Shown here: in pieces, positions 1 through 11,704 of the stretch
Position numbering within the stretch: the first letter of the stretch is position 1
Layout: each line of letters opens with the position of its first letter
Source: Chimonanthus salicifolius
Taxonomy: Eukaryota > Streptophyta > Magnoliopsida > Laurales > Calycanthaceae
Direction of reading: 5' to 3'
Assembly (NCBI GenBank): GCA_013350335.1
Contig: CM023539.1
Location: forward strand, 11,842,302 to 11,906,301
DNA length: 64,000 nt
Translations under genes and position numbers: made by a program
The notes under the pieces: model-generated
The model's input: only the letters and a program-made list of their open reading frames with translations
Database searches by the model: none
Told to the model about the DNA's origin: nothing

Positions 1-119
1 TGTGTGACCTTTGGGCCTAACTGTTGATCCGGCCCAGTTAGAGTGCTCGTGTTAGTTTATCTTTCAAAAAAAAAAAATCAGTCGCCTTCCGAGCCCACCC
101 TTCGGGTCGGGGCGTGACA
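1..119 (+). mobile_element. 3' end of a chromovirus-type LTR
   Basis: The first 119 bases align by eye with the last ~150 bases of the complete LTR at 5419-8578: both have a stretch about 'gatccrgcccarttag', then an A- or AT-rich stretch, then a GC-rich close ending in GGGTC..GGCGT(G/T)ACA. The element therefore begins before this window and ends at 119. Nothing internal is visible. It is called an LTR end because the complete relatives have TG...CA ends and 5-bp target duplications. Confidence 0.6.
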
Positions 120-534
120 AAACTTATACCAGACTTCTTTAAATCGTCCTCTTTATATAACACATTACTATGTAGACTCCAAAATCTATTCAATGATACG
201 TTTTGTAAAGAATCTTGGTAAATAAGGTTTAAGTAGAGTTCTTATATAAAAACCCATGTTTTACTTTAATTTCATCATTTTATCTCTTAAATTATAAACT
301 TTTAAAACAAATTTATTAAAATTTTAAAAAGAATAAAAATCCTTTATCAACTAGTATTACAATTTTGCACAATTAATATCTATATAATAGCCAAACTCTC
401 ACTGCCCTAACTCAAAAACAATTAACTACATACATCACCAACGATAGTCAAGGTCTAATTTTAGAAATTTTTTTAGTAATCTAATGTTTTAAAATTATAG
501 ATTCAAAAACTCAAAATAGTTATTCCAACTAATT
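120..534. other. AT-rich stretch, nothing recognised
   Basis: AT-rich sequence without a convincing reading frame, RNA gene or element terminus. Confidence 0.5.
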
Positions 535-690
535 CCACCTTAAGTCGGTTGACTCAGAGCTGTTGAGCTCATCCATCCTTTATTTATATAATCGCCGGAA
601 GCTCAAGACAATTATTCCTCATAAACTAATGCCACTTTAAGTCGGTCGACTCAGGGTTGTTGAACTCATCCATCCTTTATATAATCGTCC
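535..690. repeat. Two-copy tandem repeat, period about 95 bp
   Basis: A segment of about 60 bases containing 'aagtcggttgactcag', 'catccatccttta' and 'tatataatcg' occurs at about 535-594 and again at about 630-689 with a handful of substitutions. The copies are direct and about 95 bp apart. No function is evident. Confidence 0.7.
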
Positions 691-1004
691 ACATAGAGAG
701 AGAGGGTTCAAATGTGAGTGTGAGAAGGAGTTTGAAGCAGGAAAGGAGGCCGGTCCACCGTTTTCTTTCATAGTAAAAACTCAGGAATCGCCAACTGCTT
801 CCTTTGCTGCTTCAAACTCTCTCACTTGGCTCCCTGAGATTGTTGTGCTTTCATGATAGACAGGAGCTCTTTATCATTATCCAGTATCCATTTCAAGTAA
901 TTTCTTAGGTTTTTCATTGTTCAATTATGTTGAGTCCGAACTTCCAATAATGAGAGAGAATTTTCCAAGATTCGGTGCAGGCACCTGTAAGTGGGTCTGA
1001 TAGA

Positions 1005-1013
1005 GGAGTTTGG

Positions 1014-1044
<31 letters not shown>
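1005..1044. repeat. (GAA)n microsatellite
   Basis: A run of about 12 GAA/AGA units. It produces artificial poly-Arg and poly-Phe frames on the two strands that should not be read as genes. Confidence 0.9.
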
Positions 1045-1045
<1 letters not shown>

Positions 1046-1099
1046 GTGCATGCATCTTTGATTATATACATTTATATACAATATCTGTGTTCCCATTTG

Positions 1100-1303
1100 A
1101 AAATGGTCTAAGATTGATCTTTGCCCAGCCTCTATTTCATCAAGTTCTATTGGCTTGGCTCTGTCTGATGTGCTCTGCTCGTGATTTGGGCTCTCCTTTT
1201 TTAGGGTTGTATTGGGGCCTCCTTTTGCTTTGCCTGTTTTTGTAATCTCTGGGAGAGTTCTCTCTTCTTGATTGAATACTTACCTTCACAAAAAAAAAAA
1301 TCT
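1100..1303 (+). mobile_element. Possible LINE-like 3' end with poly(A)
   Basis: T- and G-rich sequence with 'gtattggggcctcctttt' and 'tttttgtaatctct', closed by an A11 run at about 1289-1300, resembles the 3' UTR and tail of plant L1 elements. No coding part or target duplication was found, so the call is weak. Confidence 0.35.
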
Positions 1304-2326
1304 TCCCACAGATAGTTTAACTCTGGTTCAAATTTAATCTTTACTCGATGCGAGTTAATTATGTTTACTTTAAAATATTTTCAAAGTTCAAATTCTTAAT
1401 GAGACGGTTTGGAATGATATTTGATAGTTGATCCTTTAAAAATTATAAAAAGCTTGAACTTATTTGGTTGAATTGATAGACTATTTTATTATTTATAATT
1501 GTAATTAATATGAACAAAGTATTTTATAAAACTTTGATTATTAATTTCATATTTATCTATTTTTTATTTGACATATAATATATTTGTTTACATATTATTA
1601 TATTTCTAACTTATTTATTTATTTATAACTTAGTATTCACGTCACAAGTTTGGCAAACTTTAATTATTATTGAAACTCTTTAAATCCTATCCAACCCAAC
1701 CTTATTATTTATAATTGAGATATTTTTCAAATTTTGAGACATTTGTTGGAATATTATCGGGAGAATCTAATGAAAAATATAATCCATAAAAAATAATAAT
1801 AAATATATAAATAAAAATAAAAATAAAATTGAAATTACCATTAATAATTTATGACTATACAAATATATCATGAGAAATAACTTACGTTAATAATTATCTA
1901 AAGAAAAAATATATAATTCATTATCTAACATCTCTTGAATTATAAAATGGCATCCAATGTCATATAAGTTTATTTTTAAATATCATTATTGAAGTTATAA
2001 AAAAAATTAAACCAAATTATTGATGGTTGTAATTTAATTTTTTTTAAAAAGTGTCGTAAGTATTACCACGATAATGCCGGTTTTTAATGATAATAATTAA
2101 AAATGGTAAAATCTCAATATAAATAGAAAACAGTATTTTCCTAATATTATTATAATCAAAATTAAAATATTGTTAATATTTGTTATATTATAGGGATGGT
2201 AAGTTGTTATCCAACTTGATCCAATCCAAATTTTTTTATGACAAGGGTATGGGACCCTTTGAGCACTCCCATCCACAGATATATTGTACATTCTCAAGCC
2301 ACTATGACAATACCAACATTGCCTCG
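1304..2326. other. Intergenic AT-rich DNA, nothing recognised
   Basis: Very AT-rich, no coding signal on either strand and no element boundary apart from the truncated LTR that starts at 2327. Confidence 0.5.
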
Positions 2327-3695
2327 TGAGAGAAATTACTAAGATATCGGATTCCACCATCATTAAATCCATAATCTTTCAATCATTTATTTATTAATTC
2401 CCAAGTTTTAAAGATTTAAAATGTCGAGCACATTAATATGGTGTTCAAAAATTGATTTTCCAAACAGTGTAAATTCTAAGGATTGAATGTATCCTATTTT
2501 AATTCAAAAGGCAATGGATCAAAGTATCAATATAAGCATCTAATGTATTTAAATTAAAATAAAAGGAAACAATGAATCAAAGGGTTTTACTTTTATTCAA
2601 TTAAAAGCCAAGCATTCAATTAATTAGATATTAATATTAATAACCAAAAATACATGGCATTGATGGTAAAAATAATTAACATCTATTAATTTGATGAAGC
2701 CAAAAATTATAAATAATCAAACACATATATTTGGAAATTAAATAAATAAATAAAAGAAGAATTATTTCATTAATGGGGTTTTATTCTCAACGTTAGTAAA
2801 GAAAATTAGAACGACATTATAAAAAGATTAAAATAAAAAGACATAAAAAAATAGAACTCGATTGGTTGTCATAGCTCTCGAGCCTTAGCCACAATCCCTC
2901 TCTCATTCTAGCCTTAATGTTGTGTCAAGTTCGAATTCTTCTTGTAAGAGGGTCTCTCAATTTATAAAGATGTGGAGTGCTAAATTTAGCAAGGCATGGG
3001 ACCCACTTGATTTCAGCCGATTCTTAGTTTATTGGCCGACTCAATCTCTCCACGCCAACTTTAGTTTTATTTGTGTTTTCCATATTTTTCTCCTTTCTAT
3101 TCTTTAATCAGCCCCAGCCACCTTCCTTTTCCAATTCTTCTTCTATTTTCTATTTGCTTCTTCTTTCTTTTCTCAACTCTTTCCAATTTGCTTCAACAAC
3201 AGTCCACCGATTAAATTTCTTCTTGATTTAACCTCTTTCTTTATTATCTCCATCGTCCCAAGATAAAAAACTTGAAAACAGCCCGTTAGACTTCATCCGG
3301 AGAGTTTATTGGCAATGCAAATAAGAAACAGATTGGCCTTTGAATATCGTATGTGCTTCTCTTTATTTTTATCTTTTCCTTGCTGATTTCTTTATTTTCT
3401 TTCAGTGTTTTACCTCTACATGCTCTTTGACACCGCCCAGCTTGCTACCTTAGATTTTAGGCTTGAACTTCAATTTAGGCTTGGTCATTGCTTGTAGACC
3501 CACTTTTACATTTCTTCAAAATAGATCCTTTTGGCTAATCTCTTGCATTTTTTTCTATTTTAGCTCTTTTTCTTGAATTTCTCCAAATTTACCTATAAAA
3601 TTCCAAAATCCCATTAATTATATAATATATATAAAATTCAAGAGCTAACTAATCTAAATATCAAAAGTAAAGTAATCATTTTACTGTGCTCGCCA
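2327..3695 (-). repeat. 3' LTR of the Athila-type element (truncated)
   Basis: Direct repeat of 11939-13306, at roughly 90% identity by eye, from 'tgagagaaattac' to '..gctcgcca'. In element sense it begins TGGCGAGC. It stops at 2327, whereas the other copy continues for about another 234 bases up to the primer site, so this copy has lost its U5 end. Confidence 0.8.
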
Positions 3696-5418
3696 AATAC
3701 CTCCAAACTTAGATTTTACTAGTCCTCGAGCAAAACAAAAATTAAAAACTCTAAAAACAAAAATAAAAATCCTAAACTACACCTAATCTACACCACTTTC
3801 GCTGGCATTCTCGATTACATTTATCGTATGCAACAAGCCTTTAAACTCTTAGTTTACCACTAGTGGACGAGTTATAATCTCGTGAGAGCTTCCAGTGATG
3901 ATACCCACAAACATCAAATTTCAGCAATAATATCTAAACAAAAATTTAAATATCATACAACTCCAAAATTATTTTACAAAATTTATACTCGAAGTGTAGT
4001 GTGTGATAGCCAAATATTGACATAGCCTTATTTTTCAAAATACACACAAGTTTTGCAACCACTAGCTGAATGGATATAACAAAGAACGGATTATAACAAA
4101 GAAAAATACAAATCTCATAAATGGATGCAATTTTCCTGAGAACGTTGAATCAAACAACATAATTCTCTTCATCTATTCTCCGCTTAAATGTCATATTAAC
4201 TGAGGATCAATATGACTTCCTAATAGGACGAAACGTGGCTTAGGACCGGGTCATATCAAAGAAGGATAAAAGACTCAAAAATTAAATACTTTGAACAGAA
4301 AAGGTAAAGGTCTTCAAAATTAAAAATGGGATATTCTTCCTCTAATATTCCTCTTAGCACTTCCAAAGCATAATTGTTTTTTAATTTATTTTTTTCAAAA
4401 AAAAAAATTTCATTTTTTTTCCAGCATATTCTGCTCTTTTTCTTTTTCAAGAGATATATTTTTTTTTCAAAGAGTATCATCCTAATACCAATCATCTCTA
4501 ACCTTTTCTGAGCTCTAAAATAGGTCACAGATATTTCAATTTTGGCTTAAACTCTACAACCGGAGTTGGGTATAAATAACAAGGTTAACAAAAAACAATT
4601 TGGCTGAACTTTAATTCAAGGCTCAAAATGGGAACTAACAAGATAACATATAACCAATATAGGTACGCTTCAAAGTCTCAAATAGTCCAAAATAATGTCC
4701 TTTATCACTTCCTAAATTTCATATGACTATTTTTCGCTTCAAATAAATTCAGAAAACATTTCAGGTGTAATAATCCAATTTCGATGTCGTTCTCAGTAAT
4801 TTGACCAAAATCAAAGAATAATGAGATCTAATAACAAATATAATACGCACATCAAAGAAAATAAAGAATTACTTATAACCCTTAGAAAAATCGAATAGTT
4901 CAAAAGCTCACTGAGTATAAGTCTCCACTGGTATTCTACCTTTGATCACTTAACTCATAAATACTTTTTTTTTTCAGGCTAATGTTAATATGGCCAGTGT
5001 AAATGTTTCCAAGTATAAATTTTATAAAAGTCAATTGGAAAAGCATGATATAAAAATTTTCATTCAAATATTAATGCTGAAAAATCAAATTATTTTTTTT
5101 TCAAAATTTCAAATTTTGTTTTCAAAATGAACACAAAACATACAAAACTGACACAATGTAGCCTCCCAATACCCTCAAATTTAAATTGAACATTATCCTC
5201 AATGTTCCCTAATCTACATGTGCACCTTCAAATTAGAAAAAATATCAGAAACGAACAACTAAAGTTCATAAAATATCTAAGATGTCTCACTTTATTCAAA
5301 ACCTACAAAAATAATCAAACACAAAAACACAAAACAACGAATCTAGACTAACACAAGGACTGAATCAACGAAAATAAAAACTTAAACTAACTAACAAACT
5401 AACAACCAACATACAGAC
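3696..5418 (-). other. Athila 3' non-coding region
   Basis: Internal sequence between the 3' LTR and the nested solo LTR. It starts with the polypurine tract in element sense. No pol domain is readable. The frames present (for example around 4256-4528) are lysine- and phenylalanine-rich low complexity. Confidence 0.55.
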
Positions 5419-7814
5419 TGTAATACCCTGACCCAAATTAGGCTAAATCAATATGATGAATCATATTTCTTTACCCGTTAATCATCGAAGGGCAAAATGG
5501 TAATTTACCATTTCTCAATGTCGTTTTTACTGTTTATTTAATTATGTGATTATTGTTGAGTAATATTGTTTTCCTTAATTAAGGATTTTAATTTATAAGT
5601 ATATTATTATATTATTTTTAAAAATGGTTATTAAAACTACCTGAAAACATCTCGAAAATGAAGAAATAATTTTTAGTAAACAATTTTAGAAATGAGAAAA
5701 TTTTATGAAAAATATGTGATTTTAGGCTTTTTATAACTCACTATTTTATGTTTTCAAATTTTGAAAATGAAGGTTTTAAACCCTTTAAATAAATACAAGT
5801 TCAATTAAGTAAATAGTGTCAAAATGTGAATTTTGTTTAAATCTACGGATTTTGATAAAATATAAATCTCCAAAAAATTATGATAATTAGAGTTTTTAAA
5901 ACCCAACATTTTTTATAAGTTGGATTAATTTAATTACGTTAAATAAATCATATAATTAGTTAAAAATCAAATAAGATGAAAATGGACTTAATTGCAAAAT
6001 CTAAAGAAGGACTTATTAGCAAAATCTCCAAATCATTACCGCCTACGTGGCCAGAAGCTGCTGCTTTATCACCGTCGACTCATGCAAGCTACAGACGTAG
6101 CTTGCAGTGAGGTGTCCTCCCTTTAGCCATGCTGGAGGGTCTAGTACCCTACTTGGCCATGGCTATAAATCCAGTCATCTTCCACCTGGTTTCACCCATG
6201 GTTAGAAAACCAATTTTCCCACTGTTTTCAATTTTTTTTTTACCGCCGCTTGAAGTGGGAGAATTTTGAAGTTTTTGAATTTCTACCCAGGAGCTAAAGC
6301 GAAGGTAACCATTGTGTTTGTTTTCAAATTCTAGTCAATTTAGAATCAAACAGAATGAATTTGGTTAAGTTTTGAGTGTTAAAAATGGATTTGAAGTTTT
6401 AAGAAAAACTTGAATTTTCATGTGTTTCACTGTTATTCCTCTTAAAATCTTATGTTTTGTTATGTTTAAAATGTCCAATTTCATCGTAACGTAAATAGGA
6501 CTCACTGATTAGTCAATCTAACCTGTTTGGTGTGAAAAATGAACCCAGAAAATCCACTGTTTCTAGATTCGTATTTCACACAGCCGTTTTTCGTCACTGC
6601 TCTATTGCTGGTGATAGAGGAAGAAGACGACTCTCGGACATTCCGAGAGTTGGGCTTCGGAAGTTCCGAACTTCGGTTCGGGGTTCCGAAGTGACCAGAG
6701 GCCAAATGTTCTTTCTACCTCTGCTAGCCGGGATGTTCTGAAATTGTTCAAAAAATCTGAATTATTCAGAAGTTCCGAGCTTTCCTCAGCAAGTTCCAAA
6801 ACACACTAAGACCCAATGGTTTTCTGTTTCTCTGTTTTTATGTTCGGAAGCACCTTCGGAAGTTCTGAGACCTGAGCCTCGGAAGTTCCGAAGGACAAAA
6901 CCCATGTTCCGAAGGTTTTGTAAATCCAGTGATTTAGGCAGTGGCTCAGAAGGTCCGAAGCCACAGTACCTGGTTCCAAGACATATTCCGAGGAGCCCAA
7001 TTCTAATTTTTGAAGCTTAGTCTAAATTAGGATTTCATGATTTAGATCTTAGGTTTTAATGTGATATTTATACCCAGTTTGATAATTAAAAGTGATACTA
7101 ACCCATTTTCCTTGGTATTATCATGTAAATATATATTATGCATTCACTTCCACGCCGATACTCTCTATATATGGCTGACTCAGCCCCATAGCTATCAGTA
7201 GCTGAGCGATTTACTTCACCGCTCGGTAGAAAAGAAGGGTTCGGGTATTGAGTGACTTGTAGGCCTAACTCACAATATGAGTAGTGGCCTGAACATCTTA
7301 TATCTCTAGGCCTAACTCAATACGTCTACATGATTATTTCCAAAAGATAATATGAGAAGTGGCCTAAGTACCCTATTTTATATTGCTGATTATTTTAAGT
7401 TAAAATGGTTAGTAACCAAATAGGAGACTCAGATCCATGTCCCTTGGAGTTTTTTCGAAAAATGGGATAGAAAGATTTGAAATACTATGAGTATGTATTG
7501 ACTTGTATCTATGTATATTGACTGATTATTGATTGTATATCTGTTTGCATGTTTGACAGATACTTCGATACCCACATTTTCGGTGAAGAGACTTAACATT
7601 GCAATAAGAGTAAATCAGGTTAAGAGGATCTAGTGTAATGAGTGGTTTGAAGGATCAGATTTAATGAACCCACTTATATGCCTAGACATGATGCACTATT
7701 GTGAAGAGTGCTTATTGATACTAACGATGTTTATCGTATATTGTGATTATGATGATGAAATGTTTATGAGTTATGATGATATTGATACTGCTTCCACGTA
7801 CTCTTAACTACTGA

Positions 7815-7930
7815 ACTATTATCTGTCCAAGTGTATCAATTACCGGCCCAGGTGTGCCGGTTTACGTCTACTGGCTTAGGTCTATCAGTTGCTAGCCCAC
7901 GTGTGTCAGTACCGGCCCAAGTGTGTAGGA
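7815..7930 (+). repeat. Degenerate ~30-bp repeats inside the solo LTR
   Basis: Several imperfect units of the type 'accggcccaggtgtgt/ccaagtgtatcagtt' follow one another. Similar internal short repeats occur in the related LTRs at 33330-33560 and 59290-60000. Confidence 0.5.
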
Positions 7931-8513
7931 GATGTACTTGCAAGATTTGTATTTTGACCGTGTCGGGATTTAATACTTATAGTCAGTGTAGTGTCTCGGT
8001 GTTACGGTGGATGTCAGCAGTTATAGAATTATGTTGAGACTTTGGTAGGACAAAACTATTATGTTGATAATGATGATTTTGACTAACCTGATATTCATTA
8101 CACTGCATTGTTATGTTCTTTCACTAGGCTAGTTAGCTCACACAACTCACATTTTAGGAGATATACCCGAGGATGAGGAACCTCCATATCAAGCTTAGGA
8201 TAGATAAGTTGTTCTCCCACGGACGGGAATTTTCTTTCTTGTGTGACCATTGGTTCCTTTGAACCATAAGTTTTGTAAAATACCTCATGTGGTACTTGTT
8301 ATGTTTTGACATGTATGAACCACTATGTTCCGTAGTTACTCTGATGAGAATAAAGGATTTTCTATTTATGAAAATATTTGTTTGTATGATATATACTTGG
8401 GTAGATATATGGTACATGTTTGAGTCCACATGTTGAGCACATGTGTGACTTTTATTTCCGGGCGTAACTTTTGATCCAGCCCAATTAGAAGTCATTGAGG
8501 TTACCTTTTTCAA

Positions 8514-8539
8514 ACTATATATATATATATATATATATT
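8514..8539. repeat. (AT)n microsatellite
   Basis: Uninterrupted AT dinucleotides near the 3' end of the solo LTR. Confidence 0.9.
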
Positions 8540-8698
8540 AGTAGCGTTCCGGGCCCACTTCCGGGTCAAGGCGTTACACAGACAAACTCAACACAGACTT
8601 AGAGATTCACACAAAATTCAAAAACCTAACCTAAACAGACTGGACAAAATGGTCACGCGGACACAGACAAACTCACTCGGACTCGATTGACAAACATA

Positions 8699-9345
8699 CT
8701 AATCAACCCTGGTCCAATACGGGTGACTTTTCAACACTGGCGAAGAGAGATTCAAATTTTTTTTCTTCCATTTACTGGTCTCCAAAAATGGGGTGATTTC
8801 CAGTAGGGCATTCACTTCTTCGACCCCTTTTTCATTGAAATTAGTGCCTAAATTTGACAAGCATTCTTCAAATGGGTCATCGCATGTAAAGTTCAGAAAG
8901 AACTCATGGACTGTACTCCCAATCATGTTTACCTCACATAGGTCATCCTTATCTAGAGGCTGGTGGCCACAATTAAACATGTTGAGTTCTAGAGTTATGT
9001 TACCAAAAGACAGTTTGAGCACTCCATTCCTGCAATTGATGATTGCATTGGAGGTGGCCAATAAGGGTCAACCCAAAATTACTGGAATTTGCCCACTAGT
9101 GTTCATCACAGGTTGTGTATCAAGGACTATAAAGTCCACTGGAAAATAAAACATGTCAACCTTGATTAAAACATCTTTTATTGGCCAATTGAAGTGTAAC
9201 TTGTGTGGGTTTCAATTCTCCTAGCCCAAATTACTCGTACACAGAGTACGACAACAAATTAACGTTCACTCCTAAATCAAGTAAGGCTCGATCGATTGAA
9301 TGGTCATCAATGACACAAGAAATAGTAGGACTTTCAGGATCCTTT
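8699..9345 (-). pseudogene. Athila-type aspartic protease region
   Basis: Reading the minus strand downward from 9345 gives a protease-like stretch with the active-site block 'ALLDLGVNVNLL' at about 9270-9300. The usual Asp-Leu-Gly is present, and the alanine normally following it is valine. This is followed by 'FGLGELKPTQVTLQLA' and, in another frame, 'MATSNAIINCRNGVLKLSFGN' wording that follows the protease in Athila elements. At least one stop (after the active-site block) and a frame change break it. In an intact element the protease cleaves the Gag-Pol polyprotein in the particle. The copy is dead. Confidence 0.75.
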
Positions 9346-9874
9346 TACTTGACAGGAGTTTTCTGTTGAATAATAGCGCTCACATGTTCAGCCAAAAATG
9401 CCTTCTTTGGAACATTCCTCTTCCTCTTTATCATATAGAGATCTTTCAAGAATTTTGCATGAGAAGGTATTTGTTTAATAGCGTCGAGGAGAGGAATGTT
9501 TATGCGGACTTTCTTGAACACCTCTAACACGTCACTATGTGGCGTACCTTTCTTAATTGAGATAAATCTCTGTGGGTAGTGAGCTTTTGGGACAAAATCA
9601 TTCGTTACTGACTCTTTTGGTTCATTCTCAGCAGGACAATCAGTGCCCTTTGATGGCTCACGTTGATCATGGCTTTGGTTATCCTGTTGTCCTTCTTCTG
9701 GCATCCTAGCTTGATTATCAACTGTCTTCCCTGATCTAAGAGTGATGATAGATTTAACATCTCCATGATGCAAGGTGGAAATAGTTGAAGGCCCCACGTC
9801 AAACTGACCTTTAGGATTGGGAATGGGTTGAGTGAGGAATTTGCCATTTTCCTTCTCTCCGATAGCACTTGCAA
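9345..9874 (-). pseudogene. Athila gag-protease linker, hinge region
   Basis: A 150-residue frame (9345-9797) contains 'KSIITLRSGKTVDNQ', then an acidic and polar spacer, then 'DVLEVFKKVRINIPLLDAI' and 'KFLKDLYMIKRKRNVPKKAF', the conserved block immediately before the protease in Athila elements. It lies directly between gag and protease in the expected order. The frame shift near 9800 shows decay. Confidence 0.75.
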
Positions 9875-10316
9875 GTTGTCCTATCTATCTTTCAAGCTTC
9901 TGTATAGCTTGGGAATTTGACTGCAAGGCTTGCTGAGTGGACTACATGAATTGTTGTAGTGTTTCCTCCAGAGAGGGTTTATGCTGTTGTGGACCAGGTT
10001 GATAGGATTGACTCTAGGGTGGATGGAATGGTTGACCAGGTGAGTAGAATGGCTGACCGGGTATTTGAAACTGATGAGGTCCCTGATTCATAGGTTGGTT
10101 CTGACTCCATGAGAAATTAGGGTGATTCCGCCAATTGGGATTATAGGTCGCAGATAATGGACTCCCCTGCTACTTCCCAAAATTATTTAGTGTGTTAGCC
10201 TGTTCGGCTAGGCACTCCAGATTTGCGTTTAGGGAAAGACAAGTTTGTGTTGTGTGTCCTGAGTTAGTACACAAGGCACACACCTCAGACTGCACGCTCA
10301 TTAACGGACTCACCCT

Positions 10317-10965
10317 CTAAGTCATTGCTAAGGCCTCTACTTTTTTAGTCAGATTTGCAATTGCGACCTTAACCTCAAAATCATTATTGACTTCGTACAA
10401 ACCTCCTCTGTTGGAGGTTTGTCCTGAACTTTCCTTTTTAGAGAAATCCCATCGCTGAGAATTCTCCGCCAAGTTTTCCAAAAAATTCCATCCTTCATTT
10501 TGACTTTGTTCCAAAAATGCTCCATTCTTCATAGACTCGACCAAAGTATGGCTAGATGTGGTTAAACCATCATAGAAAAATTGAATGAGTCTCCAAGTTT
10601 CAAAACCATGAGGGGGACATTTACTCAATAGATCTTTGAATCTTTCCCATGACTCAGAGAATTGTTCACCCTCTTTCTGAATAAAATTTGACATTTTTGT
10701 TTTGAGGGCGTTAGTTTTAGATATCGGGAAAAATTTATTCAAGAATTTATTTACCAACTGATCCCACGTGTTGATGGAATTTGCGGAGGGAGTTCAGCAA
10801 TGATTTCGCTTTTTCTTTGAGAGAAAAATGAAAGAGACGAACTTTAATAGATTCATCAGTGACATTTTGAAGTTTGATAGTGGCGCAAATTTCTAAAAAT
10901 TCCTTAACGTGTAAGTAAGGATCCTCACGATCAAGGCCATGAAAAACGAGAAGGAGATATAAAAG
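10317..10965 (-). pseudogene. Athila-type gag (capsid) pseudogene
   Basis: The minus strand from about 10965 encodes 'FHGLDREDPYLHVKEFLEIC', 'VRLFHFSLKEKAKSLLNSL' and, after a frame change near 10770, 'FLNKFFPISKTNALKTKMSNF', 'ESWERFKDLLSKCPPHGF' and 'IQFFYDGLT'. These are the retrotransposon gag domain blocks in family order. A polar tail with 'SNRGG' and 'VEALAMT' follows. The protein would form the cytoplasmic particle. A single shift between the two halves and a stop at the end make this copy non-functional. Confidence 0.8.
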
Positions 10966-11679
10966 GCATGGTTTTAGCTCATAGGTGGCATTGGTGGCTG
11001 GGATGACTATGCTGAAGGATGTGTTAGCTACGATCGATGAAACTAATCTCGAGAGTTTTCTCCTGTTCTCCGACCATTTTGGGTGATGACGGTGGTGATG
11101 ACGATGGTGATGACGATGGACTGTCTATATCTATGACTGGGCCTGACTGAGCCCCGGACAACCCTAAACGTTGGTTCTAAATTGATTTTAACATACAATG
11201 CATAAACCAATTTTGTACTAATTTTTTGGATTTTTTTATTTTATTTTGTGAATGCGGGCCTAAGTTACCAATGCAAGATTAAGCAAATATAAAAACAATA
11301 AGTAAACAAGTTAACGTAATGCATGTACTAACAACCTAAATGCATGAACAAATTAAATATGCAATTTTTTTGTTTTTTTTTATGCAAAGTACATGCAAGA
11401 CAACCTAACAAAAACCTATATGAATGCATGAATTTTTTTTTTTTTAAGAAAGTGGTTTAGATACTTACCTTGGCCTGTAGTCGATTTTGCAAATTTTTTT
11501 TCTTTAAGTGTGTAATTCAAAATCCTACAAAAATTAACAAACAAAACCTAGGTCAAGACATCAAATCACATAAAAATATGCATGAAACCTAGATCTAGAT
11601 GTAAAATTCCTAAATCTACAACTAGTGGAAAGATTAAACTAATAGATTTTTTAATTTTATTTTTCCGTTTCAATCCCAA

Positions 11680-11704
11680 GTCCTCGGCAACGGCGCCAAA
11701 AACT
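11680..11704 (-). other. Primer-binding site, tRNA-Asp type
   Basis: The minus strand reads TGGCGCCGTTGCCGAGGA, the primer site used by Athila/Tat elements, a few bases inside the 5' LTR. It fixes the LTR inner end at 11705 (TGTTGTGC on the plus strand, ..CAACA in element sense). Confidence 0.85.

Larger units (their letters stand above)
5419..8578 (+). mobile_element. Solo LTR, chromovirus (Del/Tekay-like), 3.16 kb
   Basis: Begins TGTAATACCCTGACCC and ends GGGTCAAGGCGTTACA, so the ends form an imperfect inverted repeat of ~16 bases around TG...CA. It is flanked by a perfect 5-bp duplication CAGAC (5414-5418 and 8579-8583). No coding region is present. A TATA-like 'gctataaatcc' at about 6160 followed by a leader-like segment suits an LTR promoter. 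Long coding-free LTRs with such ends are known for Del/Tekay chromoviruses, so a solo LTR left by LTR-LTR recombination is the best explanation. The alternative is a non-autonomous terminal-inverted-repeat element. Confidence 0.7.

Noticed and set aside
991..1245. 84-codon frame with Arg9
   Set aside because: The arginine run is the GAA/AGA microsatellite and the rest is LINE-like 3' DNA.
8793..9149. 118-codon plus-strand frame
   Set aside because: Shadow of the Athila protease region, which is clearly on the minus strand.
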